Source: Brasenia schreberi (taxonomy: Eukaryota; Streptophyta; Magnoliopsida; Nymphaeales; Cabombaceae). Taken from it: a DNA stretch of 64,000 bases. The notes below the pieces were generated by a model. The model had not been told where the DNA came from and ran no database searches. It was given only the letters and a program-made list of their open reading frames with translations. Location of the stretch: the NCBI GenBank assembly GCA_036023115.1, contig JAYKKT010000089.1, positions 7,387,501 through 7,451,500 of the forward strand, in the 5' to 3' direction. The translations under genes and the position numbers were made by a program. Shown in pieces: positions 23,088 through 35,500 of the stretch; positions within the stretch are counted from its first letter, which is position 1, and every line of letters begins with the position of its first letter.

Positions 23088-25882
23088 TTACATATTGTAA
23101 TCAACATCATCAAGTAAATATTCTTCATCTTCTCCTTACTGAAGATCTTCACTACCTTCTGCTTCAAAAACAAAATTTGCATGATATCGTTAATGCACTC
23201 CTTCCAAACTAATCCATGCAATGTCTTCTTCGGTTAGGAGTACATTTGCTTCATTATCTTCCATAATCCACTCCACTAATATATCAAAATTATCCAAACT
23301 TATTGAATCAAATTTGCTTCAATATCTTCCATAATTTCATAATGGAATGTTTTCTTTCCTCTTTAACTTACTGATAAACAAAACATACATTTGCTTCTTC
23401 GGTTAGGAGTACATTAACAATAGAAGTCAAATAAAATATTGAATTGAATCTTTAAGTAGTAACTAATACAAAATTACCTCTGTCGGAGCCGCATGTTACA
23501 ACAGATGAAAACTAAGTCATTGAGTCGCTTATGTTCAAACGTGTTGTGCTTTTTTTGTGAATGTGTTCAAAGACACTCCAATTTCGTTCACAACCCATTG
23601 CACTAGAAGTTTAGCTCAAAACTCTTACTGCAAAATCTCTAAGGTTTGAACAATCACTTCCAAACCTATTCTACCAAACATCCGATAGAAAAAGACAAAC
23701 ATAAGGGACTTACTTCACAATAAATATAAGATTTAAAAAACTTAAATATGAAGATAAACTGAGCATATATTAGTGCAGTTGTTTATTGGTACACGCCAAC
23801 CCATCAAGTGAAGAGTATTATCGTAGATCTCTATCTCTCGATGTATAGCATATGCTCTATTCTCAACAAAGACTAATCTATCTATACAATCAATGATACC
23901 TAAGTTTACCTCACCATTAAATTGTTTGTTCCATATGTTATCACACGAGCACATAATCTCTCTTTCTTCCATTGAAATTACTTCTAATGACTTTTTTTGG
24001 CCTGGCTTCATAAAGATAGTCAATATATGGTTTCTCCTTCCTATAAGTTAATCTCAAAACTTTCACTAAAGAACATGTAATCCTTAATAGTCTAAAATGT
24101 ACTCCTAAAGACTATCTATGAAATTTCATTTACCTTTCCGTTTCTTCTATTTGGAGGCAACTCTATAAATTATTATCACTAATTTGAGGAGAACATTCTC
24201 TTTAAAGCTTGTTTTTGTTTCATAATACTCTGTATAAATAAGAAATTAGTTGCAAATTGAGTCATAGTTGTACAAAGAAGCTCTGCACTACCTATATATC
24301 TCTTCATCATACATAATACAAAAGCATGGTTGTAGATAAATTTGATGATATCTTAACAAGACTCAGTTGCTGCCTTTATTTCATCCATCTCACCAATATC
24401 CTTAAGGATTATATCTAAACAATGGGTTGCACATGGTGTTCAATATAAATTCCCATAAGTATCGGCTAACTCCTCCCTATAAGTCAATCTCAAAACTTTC
24501 AGTAAAAGACATAATCCTCAATAGTCTAACACGAACATTCCAAAATGTACTCCTAAAGACTATCTATGAAATTTAATTTATTTTTATGTTTCTTCTATTT
24601 TGAGGCAACTCTGCAAATTATTGCCACTAATTTGAGGAGAACATTCTCTTTAAAGCTTGTTTTTGTTTCATAATACTCTGTATAGATAAGAAATTAGTTG
24701 CAAATTGAGTCAGTTGTACAAAGAAGCTCTGCACTACCTATATATCTCCTCATCATACATAATACAAAAGCATGGTTGTAGATAAATTTGATGATATCTT
24801 GGCAACATTCAGTTGTTGCCTTTATCTCATCCATCTCATCAATATCCTTAAGGATTATATCTAAACAATGGGTTGCACATGGTGTCCAATATAAATTCCC
24901 ATAAGTATATGTTAACTCATGCTCTTGTGCTTTATAGTTATTTGTATTATCAGTAATAAATTGGACTACATTCTCTACCCCAACCTCGAATATCACCTTA
25001 TAAAACTCTTACCTTGGGATCTCTGCGGTATGCCTCTCCTCTAACATATATAGTGATCTCAAAAACATAAGTCCTTTAGGACAATAGATAAGAAAGTTTA
25101 ACAAGTTCTTTCCCGTCTATGTGTCCATTCGTCTGTCATAAGAGTACATCTTGTCTCCTTCTATTACTCTCTCAAAGTAGAACAATACTCCTAAACTTCA
25201 AGAACAGTCTTATCTAAACGTTTTAATCTTAACTTTTGATAAGAAGGCATCTTATATCCTCGACCAATGTTGGCAATTGCATTTGTCATTGCTTGAAAAT
25301 AAAATTTATTTGTTGCATTAAATATAATGCATGTATCATAAAATCATCTGACCACTACAAGGTTTGTCTGTTCATGCAATTGCTCTGAAGCCATATAGTG
25401 CTAGGAGGGGGAAATGATTTTATGTCAAAATAAGCTCTTTCTCTACTCATTCCTCTTCTACCACTTCCACTTACAACATCTTCAACAACCCTCTTTCTCC
25501 TGATTGGTGGTCGATAACTACTACTACTAACCTTTGTCCTCCTATCAAAATGAATATTATCACTCAATCCATCATCATCATCATCCTCTTCCTCAAACAT
25601 CTCTAAGTCATTCTTTTATTGTCTTCTCTCATGTATGCTCTCAATCATATGTAGACATTGTCATTTAATAACTTCTGACAATTTTTTAACTCTACCCGTA
25701 CAAAGAGCAACTTCTTTCGTAGTCTCTGCTAGGTGATGTTTTAATCATGAAATTCTACCACTAACTACCTTTTCACAAAATAAACATTTTATCTACAACA
25801 TGTTTCTCTCAATTGGTGTACCCCAGTGTCATGCTGTATCATCAGACCGAGATTATGAGTCCCTAACATCCCTTCCTGCCAT
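23088..25882 (-). pseudogene. hAT transposase pseudogene, second copy
   Basis: Read on the minus strand, the gene begins near 25882 (ATGGCAGG, matching the start of the first copy's transposase). It shows the BED region around 25700-25850, the QFITDNTNNYKAQEHELTYT and YWTPCATHCLDIIL core motifs around 24850-24960 (duplicated in the next repeat unit), and the dimerisation segment near 23540-23650. The acidic tail ...EYLLDDVDYNM ends near 23088. Stops, frameshifts and the tandem duplication of core sequence make it non-functional. Confidence 0.88.
24041..24915. repeat. 436-bp tandem duplication inside the second hAT
   Basis: Units 24041-24476 and 24477-about 24915 both start CTATAAGT(T/C)AATCTCAAAACTTTC. 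They run through the transposase core complement to CACATGGTGT(T/C)CAATATAAATTCCCATAAGTAT. The left unit has lost agreement at its distal end, and the two differ by scattered substitutions and one short indel. Confidence 0.9.
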
Positions 25883-26539
25883 CTCAATTGCACACTTTAA
25901 TCTAATAAAAAAACTTAAAATAAATGCACTTCATAAAGCCTCAATCTTCACTTAACACTCAAATAGAGTGTCTCCCACTTCACGAATACAATAAAAATCA
26001 TATCCAAACACTTCATAACTTCACATATTGTCATTCAAAAAAAGAATGACACAAATAACACAAAAAATAACAAATACAAAAAAAATTCCAAAAATACAAA
26101 AAATATACCACAACCCGGGTTAAGAGCCGTAGAGCACCTTGGGAGCCTTGAACACCTTGGGAGTCACCGGAGAGCATCTTGGGAGACTCCAACAAACGCC
26201 AGGCCAAAGATCTTTTATAAGGGTCCCCAACGTATTGCACTACGGATTATATTGCACAATATAACCCGATGACTTGCTAGATGCGATACATAAGGGTATA
26301 TCGTATGGTGGAGCTCCACGATGCAATACGGTATTATGGATAACATTGATTTTGGCCATAACCTTCACAAAGAGGAAGTGATTATACTCACCAGCTGGCT
26401 CCATCAGGGGAGCATACTCTATGCGCCACCAAGAGAAAAAGATCATCATCTAATAGGATCATTCTTAAAGTCAAAGAGAATAAAAAATAAAACACTTAGA
26501 AAATGCTAGATAGTGTGTTGGCTAACTAGCATAAATAAA

Positions 26540-27090
26540 TAATGTCAATAACAACATCACACTGAAGCAAGAAAAGGCAAGGGAGAAACTAATATGTATA
26601 TATATATATATGCAGAAAATACCAGCACCAAGAAACAAAGGATGGCTAATTAGCACAACAAATAAGAAGGACCAGTGAAAAATCCTAAATCTTGGCACTT
26701 AACAACATACTGAAAGGTGACTCTAAGAAAGAAAAACCATGCTTGAAGTAGAGTAAACAACGATTCACGAAGACTGAACCAAGAAAAACTTCAACAAGTT
26801 ATTACATGCACCGATTTCCCAGAACATCACACCGAAGCGGTGAAAGGCAAGGAAGAAATCAGGAAACAACATACGTATGCAGACCATATCATCAAGAAGA
26901 AACAAATGCTGGCTAACTAGCACAAATAAATAAGGACCAGCGAAAACCCCTAAATTTTGACGCTCACAACATACTGAGAGGTACCTAAAAGAAAAAACAA
27001 ACCATGTTTGCAGTAAGAGTGAACAATGATTAGCGAAGACCGAACCAAGAAAAACTTCAAGAAAGTTCTTACATGGACCTATTTCCCAAT
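26540..27090. repeat. Tandem duplication, period about 270 bp
   Basis: Units of about 270 bp share ACATCACAC(T/C)GAAGC, GGCTAACTAGCACAA-like, GACCGAACCAAGAAAAACTTCAA and TTACATG.ACC.ATTTCCCA. The offset is 270 bp at the left end and 267 bp at the right end. The copies lie immediately downstream, on the minus strand, of the splicing-factor gene's probable leader exon. Confidence 0.85.
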
Positions 27091-27482
27091 CAAAAAAAGC
27101 ATGGTGCATATAGAAAAACAAATTTTCCTATTTCTCGCAGAGAAAAAGTGATGAGAATAAGCTTGTTCCGTTTCTTACTAGAAAAACAAAAGGCGACCGC
27201 TTCCCTCTTCTCGAGGCGATCAAGAAACCCTAGAAGGAAACTAAAAAAAATACCTCCCAGAGAATCGCAGCCAGATCGACCAAAACTGACACCTCCTAAC
27301 CCTAGAGAATCGGATTCATGAAACCAGCTTCAAAATTTTTAAATGAACCCTAAGATCGACCCAAAAAATATCCACAAAGAGATGCGAAGTACTATTTTCG
27401 AAGAGGAGGCGAATCACAATATGCAAGGACTCCGATGGGAAACAACTTAACGTAGAAGGGGAGAGAGAGAGAGAGAGAGTAC

Positions 27483-27600
27483 CTAAGAACGATGCACTGC
27501 GTCGCCCTCGCTTCGCTCCGTCTGTGGGTGAAGTATCGTTTGGGCACCTAGAGACGATATCTCCAAAAGGGACTCTCTTTCCCTTTCGGGATAGGGATAT
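27483..27600 (-). promoter_or_regulatory. Probable 5'UTR exon and core promoter of the splicing-factor gene
   Basis: A GC-rich block on the minus strand ends in CGTTCTTAG|GTACTC (donor at 27482). It is followed by a CT-rich run, then intron-like DNA that leads to the coding exons. No TATA box is apparent upstream. The exon's left (upstream) edge is not defined by the sequence. Confidence 0.5.
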
Positions 27601-27792
27601 CAGCGGGTCGGATCCCTGAACCTGACTTGATCGGATCTCTCATACTCCAAATTCGGATTTCATATATAAGGAACTTATTATTTGCACCATGTTATTGTGT
27701 TAGTACGATTAAAACAAATCTCAACCATTCAAAGTTAAGCGATAAACGGTTGTGACCTAAGACAAGGTTTACAAGTATACTTTATCTTTTCC

Positions 27793-27887
27793 AAAGCCTA
27801 AAAAAGGTGTGCACCCTCGAGAAGTCGAACTCCTGCTTATGACGAGAGCATTAGAACGCCCTGCCGTTGAACTACCATTTGGGGGCT
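27793..27887 (-). mobile_element. tRNA-derived SINE (family A) copy
   Basis: On the minus strand the sequence reads GGTAGTTCAACGGCAGGGCG (A-box like), then CAGGAGTTCGACTTCTCG (B-box like), then a GTGCACACC..TAGGCTTT tail. This matches the copies with clear target duplications elsewhere in the window. Confidence 0.75.
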
Positions 27888-30227
27888 TTTTTCATACTGC
27901 TAGCATAATACAAGTGTACTTGATTTTAAAAACGATATTTTGCTTTTAAATGTAAATCTCAACCATTTATTTCTTAAATTAAATGGTGTCAAATGATTTG
28001 AATATGTTCGAACTTGAATTATAGGTAGGATTTGCATTTGGATGCAAACCTGAACCGATACTTCTGGACCCGGCTAATTGGATTTAGAGTTACGTATGAA
28101 CCTAACCTATTTAAGCAAGGGCAGCTCCTACTATATTTAAGCAATTGAAGCTCAGGCTATTTGGCTATTTTTTTTTTCAAAACTTGACCCAGGATTAAGC
28201 TCAATCAAGTTGAGTTGGACTTTGTAAGGGAGCTCAAATTTTAACGGGCTAATTGAAAGCCCCATAAATATGGGAGATAAACAACAATACTATATGGAAA
28301 AGTAAAGGTGATTTATTAGTTAATAATGTGGCAGACTTATGAATTCTTTTAGGGTGAGGCACACTTATATTTCGGCATAGCCCCTTTTATGTTTTTAGAT
28401 TTCGGATGAGAAATGCAGTTCACCTTGCCCTAATGTGGGTCTGCCATTGAGTTAATACTACACTTGATCTGTGCAACTAGAAATTGTATGCTTTCTCATG
28501 TACTTTATAGTTGATTGTTTTCTTCTTCTTTCACCTTGTTGTGATGAGACTATATATATATATATACAAGTAGGAGGGAGACTATGTATATCAACTATCC
28601 AAATTACTAAATTTAATTAAAAAAAAGAGATGTACTTATACTTTCTTCAAGTATGTTTTTCATGATTTGAATTTAAATCTTAACCATCTATCTCATATAT
28701 TGAATAGTTGAGATTTATTTTGACATACTAATACCTAACACTACTAACATATACCAGTCTTCTCTCTCTCTAAGCATACACTTACAAGCAACTTAGGTAA
28801 ATGAACCAAACACGAGCCGCTTATATGAATAAGTTGAATCTTTAAAGTTCTAATTCTATTGCTAATAAATTATTGAATTTTAAAGAGGAGATTAGCTTGT
28901 TTCTCTTTATGTGGTATGTCTACACAACACGCTGCTTTGAGCTCGACTACATGGATTATTAGTCATCAATATGCTTTTCCATGACCAAAAACAATCTTGT
29001 ATTAGATTTTTATATCATTCCAACAAATTATAGTGACTCATACAAGACAAACCAAGTATAAAAAGAGAGAAAGAGAAGGAGCACTCGTTACCTATCTTAT
29101 TTATAAATTATAGGAGCTACAAATTGGAGATCATAGCTTCATGTCCAACCCGAAGAGTCGTCACTTGACTTGTTTAGCTCGTTTGAGTGCCTTACCTCCA
29201 ACTCCATGTTTTTGTTTATAAAATAATTCAGTTTTTATAAAACATAAAACATGCTCTCATAATAATTAAGAAAATAAATTTTTTTATATAATATTACATG
29301 GAAAATCTCATACCAATCTCATTAACCACATCTGCACAAAAGCTTGTATTCTATTTGTTATGGGTGTTACTAAAAACACCCTAAATTACTGGGTATTACT
29401 AAAGACACTTTAAATTACTAAACCCATTTTCTATTCTCATTTTACTCTCGTTTACTTTTGCTGGCTTTCCATCAACTCTCTCTTTTGTCTCTCCTGCTCT
29501 TCAACTCTCACATATGTACTTTCTCGTGTCATCGCGCGCTTAAAACATCGAAACTCACTTGTGCTCTCTCATTCAACTCTGCAACTCTTCTCTTATTGTG
29601 TCATCTCCTTCTGTTCTCTCTTTTGCTCTTTCTCCTATAAAAAAAAGACCGTTCGAAGAGATGCACCCTTCTTTTAAGCATGCAGAGATCGGAGAGATAT
29701 TTTGGGAGTGTCTAGTTTGTTTAAAAGAGACGTGTGTGGTAAGTGTTTTTCCCGAACAAGAAACGCGTGTGACGTGCGTTCCTTGTCTAAGAGAAACACA
29801 TACCAGATTCATCTCTCCAATGGATGAAAATGCAAGTTACATGGGGCTCTCATGTACTGATGACAGTGAGTGAGATGACAGACACTCTTGAAAGAAAGAC
29901 GCACGAGGTGTTTATCTCTGTTAAAAAAAAAAGAAAAATAAGAAAACAAAGAGTTAAATATGGGAGAGGAAAACTAGATACGACAGCGTGAGAGTTAAAG
30001 AAGGTGCCCGATCAATGAGGTGACAGGAGAAGGCAAGAGAGAGATCGCCGATGAGGCGAAAGGGAAAAAATGCCGGTGAGATGAGAAAGAGAGGTGAGAG
30101 AAAGCGCAGTGAACCGCGAACCAATGAGAGGCGTATCAGTTTTGATCCGATCCGATTCGACTAGTTGTGTACCAAGTTACCTTTAGCACGAAGCACGGAA
30201 GATCCTCTAGTGCTCGGCCACGTTATC

Positions 30228-30317
30228 GATCCGGGAGAACCCAGAAACCAACACGTCGAACGTCCATCTTAGCTAAATCGACGGTTCTTAGATATCTAAA
30301 CCCCCAATACACGGATC
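30228..30317 (+). promoter_or_regulatory. Histone octamer-like elements upstream of H4
   Basis: Two 7-of-8 matches to the plant histone octamer (CGCGGATC) lie 110-200 bp upstream of the H4 start: GATCCGGG (30228-30235, reverse orientation) and CACGGATC (30310-30317). Octamers drive S-phase expression of plant histone genes. Neither is an exact match, so this is suggestive only. Confidence 0.4.
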
Positions 30318-30420
30318 ACCGCCTCCTTAACATTACCCATAAATGTCGATCGAGTCAAATTGCGACCTTATCTTCGATTCTATACTTCATCGTTTACTCT
30401 TCGTTGTGGGTTTCCGGTGA

Positions 30421-30741
<321 letters not shown>

Positions 30742-33428
30742 GGTTCCTGATCTGAAGTCTTGCGGTCAAGAAAATTTGACTTATTTGTTTATCACGATAG
30801 GTGTTTTAGCTTTTGGGGTTTTTATTTTATAGTTGAAGATAGGGTTGGGGAATGGATGATTTTGGCCCTTTTTGTTGTGGAAATTTGTCTAAAGAGGTTC
30901 TGTGAACAGATCTAACTGTTGCTCCTTATGTATGCTGCTTCAACGAAATTGTCGTAGCATTTTAATTGAATGAGTATCGGATCTTCGCTCTGTATTTTTC
31001 TTTCATTCCATTCTTTGATATAGTCTTTGATTGTGCGAGATTTGTCAGAGTCTCCATGTTAACCTGTATTGCGTCTGTGTTCTGTTTTCCCTTGATTGTT
31101 TTCTTGTGAACATGAACTAAATTGCAGGACCTATTAGGCACGATGACCAGAGTCCAGGGTTCATGATCTGAATTCTTAAATAAGAGAGTAGCGCCACAAA
31201 TAAACTTAGCAAGTATAGAATAGGATGCGGCCATTCAATGGTTTCTTTTGGGTGAGATGAAGCTGAAGCTCAAACAACCAAGAAACTTGCGAGATGAAGG
31301 TAGGGTAAAATGATATTAGATAAATCGCCTCTAGAAGCCGTCTAATACTAGGCAGTGGGCAAACAAGAAGTGAGTATAGATATAACCGGTTTGGCGGGCG
31401 GTTATTGGCAGTTCTATACTGTCGTGGGTTTCGACTTTTCTAAACCAAAAATCGATTAAAAACCCGAACTAAACTGAGATCAAACTCGTTTTGGTTTGAA
31501 ACCAATGGTTCTAGTTTCAGTCAGTGGTAAACCATCTCGAGAAGGGAAAAAAATTTAAAACAATATGAAATTACCTGTTTTGGTTCTATAAAATATGGAA
31601 GTTGTGGAACTATAACAAAATTGTAAGGTGGACAAACCAAAACTGACTGTTTCAAATTACTATTTTAGAATAGCAACCAAATTGGCTGGTAGTTTTATAA
31701 AAAAAATAAAAAATATCGAAACTAACAGTTTCGATTTAGATTCTGTTTTGGTGATGTTAATGTAACATATGACATGATAGATGATCTGATATAATATACT
31801 ATGTAGTGATTGATGTGATAATTGGTATGTAACGCTAATTAATGGTAACAATGTTAGGCATTTGTCATTAATTTTGTTAAAGGTAAAAAAAAACACTTTA
31901 TTTTATACAACTCTTTAAACTATTGAGATCAAAATTAAAAACTGGTCATGATATTTTTGTAAAGTTCTCATTCTTAAAAAAAAATGTCTGAATTTAATTA
32001 GATTATGATAACTTGATGAATGTTCTTCTATATGTATTTTCACTACTTAAAGTTTTAAGTTGGTACTCAGGGTATCAGCACACCTGGCAGGGCTCTTGAT
32101 CGTTTGCCCGCGTGTACACTTAGCTTCGGCCTTCCATTGCAACCACAGATGACTACCCTCCTTTGTCTTGGTTCTGCGCCAACTACATGAGGGTAAATCC
32201 TCATCTTCGTTGTATATGAACTTCTTGTAAAACTTCGGGTCAGAATCAAGTGGGTTCAGGTCCACCAGATGCAACCCTACTTTTACCAGTTGCTTCAGGT
32301 CGACCGGCAGAGTCTACCTGCTTGTGTTCTTGACCTGGTCCAGACTTTTCGGGTCAGGTTATTAGGTCGGGTCCGAAATTGCCACCCGTGCCGTCGGTTG
32401 ATGGGTTATTCAACTAACCATAGTAATAATAATCCACTAAGAAATAACATACTTGATGTTTCACTCCATTAACCTAGTGGCCGTTACCAAACGCGACCCT
32501 TAATTACGTTTTAGTATGAGAGGGCATCACGAATGCGAAGGTTGAAACACAGAAAAATAATCACGTTACAGCCATCTTGAGCGCTCGGTACAACATCACG
32601 TGTCCTGTGTCGTACTTGACGTATCTGTGTGAAAACCGTTACAAATAACGCGGGAGCTATTCGCGCCGGTCGAAGAAAGGAATCGATTCACGCGATAGAA
32701 GGCTTATGTGTCTGGCGGTTGGGAATAGATTTTGGCACTTCATGCATATGTGCAAGGTAATAAGCTTATTCTCATGAAACTGCCAAAAATTTGGAGGTAT
32801 AGAGCTCAAGTGCATTGGTATGCCTCATTATTCTCTCGATTCATTTTAAACACAATTTTGTTGTAATGGGACTCCAAATCCTAACACACACACATGCACC
32901 ACAGCCTCAGGAATCGAACTCATCATGTGGGTGTGGGAGTCAAAGAGCCACAGTTGAGCTAAGGCTCTGGGTGCATCATTTTAAATATTTAATTTTTAAG
33001 ACTTTTTCTTAAGATCATTTGGCAGTTGGAATTCTAATTTTAAATACTTACAAACTTGGCTAACCATTCTAGGCTCTTTAATTCAACTTGCAACTATGCA
33101 GTCAATATAAAATGAGAAATTAGAGAGTAAGATACAAAACAGGTGCACTTTCTTCTCGAAATCACATGGCCACATAAGTAAAGTAACATGCTTTCAGCAC
33201 ACTTCCACATGTTCTAGCTGTATGACATGAACGATCACATATATATATATATATACGCACATATATATCAAACATGATCATACATAGCATACAATATGCA
33301 ACATGATGATCCAATCAATTTCAGAACAATCGATGGTCCTCATGCCTTTGTTCAGCATAAGACGCATTTTCAGAGTCTTTACCATCTTATCTTAGGCACT
33401 CTCCTGATCAGTTTAGGAACCAAAAGAA
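30742..33428. other. Intergenic stretch between histone H4 and the acyltransferase
   Basis: About 2.7 kb with the H4 3' UTR at its start and a SINE-A copy (32851-32975). A somewhat GC-richer patch lies at 32040-32480, where neither strand gives a recognisable protein. A TA run at 33239-33256 lies near the acyltransferase promoter. Confidence 0.55.
32851..32975 (-). mobile_element. tRNA-derived SINE (family A) with 10-bp TSD
   Basis: The minus strand reads GAGCCTTAGCTCAACTGTGG (A-box), GATGAGTTCGATTCCTGAGG (B-box) and ends TGTGTGTGTTAGGATTTGG...ACAAAA. The direct repeat TCATTTTAAA at 32841-32850 and 32976-32985 flanks it, as expected for target-primed retrotransposition. Confidence 0.85.
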
Positions 33429-35330
33429 ATGAGCGAGGCGTGGGTCTGTGTTGTTTCTACTAAAACCATTCATCTTTCAGAGAGAAAGGAGAGATCAAGA
33501 TGGGAGCTCACAGCGTGGGACTTGCCAATACTCTCCGTTCACTATATGCAAAAGGGTCTCGTTTTCCCCAAGCCTCCTGAACCCTTGGATTTGATCATCC
33601 AACGACTCGAAACCTCCCTGTCCCACTGCCTCTCCTGCTTCTACCCGTTGTCCGGCAGGCTGGCCACCGATCTGGAGACCACCACCTTCGTCGACTGCAA
33701 CGATGCCGGAGCGGAGTTCGTCATCGCCAAGGCCGCCGGGGTTTATGTCTCCGACTTGGTGAACGATAAAGTTGTTCCCCTCAATATTGTGAGGTCCTTC
33801 TTCCCTCTAGATGGTAATATCAATTACGATGGGTACTCTCTACCCCTCCTCAGCGTTCAGGTATGCTCATTCTTTCTATCAAAGCCAAGGAAATCTTTAA
33901 GGGCTGTTTGCATGGTGGTTTTGGCGGAACTGGTGCTTCTGGTGCCAGTTTTATGACTGACACAAACATGAAACTTGAAGTACCAAACAGTTCGTACCCT
34001 ATGAAATCGAATTTCTAGACAAGGTGAAGAAAAAGCAGTCGCGCGGCTTGCGCCCTTCTTTTCTGTGCCACCCTTTTAGCTCTCGAGCCAGTTAAGAAAC
34101 GAAGTGGTACTTCTAGGACAATGGAGATTTGTTTCTGAAAATCGCACTGAAGTAAACGGGCTCTACTGTTGTTGCAATTTAGAAGTGATTTACTTGACTG
34201 GAACAGTATATATATATAATTCTTAATAAATTTATGAACTTAGTCTAACTACACCAACTGTAACTTTGAGCTATCTGACAAGAGGTCAGGAGTTCAACAC
34301 TAGGGAGAACTTATGTTGTTCTGCATAACGCAGTTTGCAACAGCAAAAAGAAAAAAGAGGGAGAGATTAACAGCACCGATGTTATGGACCCAACAAAACA
34401 TTGACCAACTTAAGCTATGGTGTACATGAATGAACCCACAAGGATGTATTTCAGGTCACGGAGTTGGCGGACGGTGTAGTCATAGGCTGCTCTCTGAACC
34501 ATGTCATCGGTGACGGTGAGTCCTTGTGGCACTTCATCAATTCATGGTCTGAACTCAGCGTCGGCAAACAAACCGTATCACGCCCTCCATTGCTGGGGCG
34601 CCCGCAGATCCACAAGGAATTGGGTCGGATCAAATTCATCGTCTCCGAAGAAGAAATGGACCGGTTCGAACCGGCTCCGTTCAGCGAGAGGATCTTCCGC
34701 TTCACCACACAAGCCGTCGCCCGGATCAAGACCAAGGCCAACCAGCAACACAAGCCGGAAAAGGGTGAGATCTCATCTTTGCAAGCCTTAATAGCACTCA
34801 TGTGGCGATGTATGACTCGAGCCAGGAACCTCCCTGTAGATGACACTGTCGAGTGTCTGCTCGCAGCCGGGGACCGAAAGAGACTGAACCCACCATTGCC
34901 AAGAGACTACTTTGGAAACTGCCTGCAGTTCATCAGGGCCGAGGCTAAGGTGAGTGATCTCTTGGGTCAGGACCTTGGCTGGGTGGCTCGACTCATACAC
35001 GAGACTGTGACGGGCCACACGAGTCAACTGGCTCGAGAGGCCTTAGAAAGTTGGGTCAAGAATCCCAGTCTATTCCGGCTGAGCTCGATTAAATCGACTA
35101 GTACTAGAGTGGGAAGCTCCCCACGATTCGAGATGTACGCAAGCAACTTCGGGTGGGGGAAGCCGCTGGCGGTGCTTGGTGGTAGAGCCTTAAAGTACGA
35201 CGGCAAGATCCATGCCTATCCTGGTTGCGGTGGTGATGGTGCAATCGACTTGGCTGTCTGCCTTCTCCCTCACTTCATGATCTCTCTGGAGTCGGATGAG
35301 GAGTTGTTGGATGCGTTCGCTCCCATGTAA
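33429..35330 (+). CDS. BAHD acyltransferase, At3g50280-like
   Basis: Two exons, 33429-33860 and 34455-35330, join in phase 0 (CAG|GTATGC ... TTTCAG|GTCACG) to a 435-residue protein, normal for the BAHD family. These soluble enzymes transfer an acyl group from acyl-CoA to alcohols or amines in specialised metabolism. The catalytic motif HVIGDG (HxxxD, H160-D164) follows the exon junction in the context GCSLNHVIGDGES, typical of the 'uncharacterized acetyltransferase At3g50280-like' clade that also includes Arabidopsis EPS1. The structural DFGWG motif is present as NFGWGKP (residues 375-381), with Asp changed to Asn. The 593-bp intron lies just before the HxxxD exon, a common BAHD position. Substrate cannot be told from sequence. 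No frameshift or stop is seen. Confidence 0.93.
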
Positions 35331-35394
35331 GTCTAAGTTCATTCCAGGATGATGATTACCCTTTTAATAAAAGGGCCGGCAGGAACCAATGCAT

Positions 35395-35500
35395 GAATAA
35401 ACAAACAAACAAAGGACTCTCTGACTCCGATACTGAGGTGGCTGGTTCGATTCTCCGGGGTGTGTTAGGCTTGGCCTCCCATTCTAACCAAGTAAATAAA
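35395..35500 (+). mobile_element. tRNA-derived SINE (family A), degenerate copy
   Basis: GCTGGTTCGATTCTCC (B-box) is followed by GGGGTGTGTTAGGCTTGGCCTCCCATT, which is the family's 3' region. The A-box half is poorly preserved and no target duplication was identified. Confidence 0.65.

Larger units (their letters stand above)
22800..26348 (-). mobile_element. hAT DNA transposon (3,549 bp), second copy, with 8-bp TSD
   Basis: The ends read CAGTGTTGTTTG at the left and, reverse-complemented, CAATGTTATCCA at the right. These match the 3' and 5' ends of the element at 9837-13128, so this copy is inverted relative to it. A perfect 8-bp target duplication ATTTTGGC flanks it (22792-22799 and 26349-26356). 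Internal sequence is clearly homologous to the first copy (for example the region around GGTTAGTGG..GAAATTTCATGATTGAAACA). It is longer chiefly because of an internal 436-bp tandem duplication. It sits in the leader intron of the splicing-factor gene. Confidence 0.93.
21390..27482 (-). other. Leader (5'UTR) intron of the splicing-factor gene
   Basis: Seen: a TTGCAG acceptor ending at 21390 lies seven bases before the ATG, and an AG|GTACTC donor lies at 27483/27482 after GC-rich leader-like sequence. Inferred: these bound one 6.1-kb intron. It contains a three-copy local repeat (21925-22215), a complete hAT element (22800-26348) and a 270-bp tandem duplication (26540-27090). Short CCCTAG/CCCTAA words near 27230-27350 resemble telo-box elements common near plant transcription starts. 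Confidence 0.65.

Noticed and set aside
29458..29873. Overlapping open frames of 60-104 codons upstream of histone H4
   Set aside because: Low-complexity Leu/Ser-rich translation of CT-rich DNA; no domain and no supporting signals.
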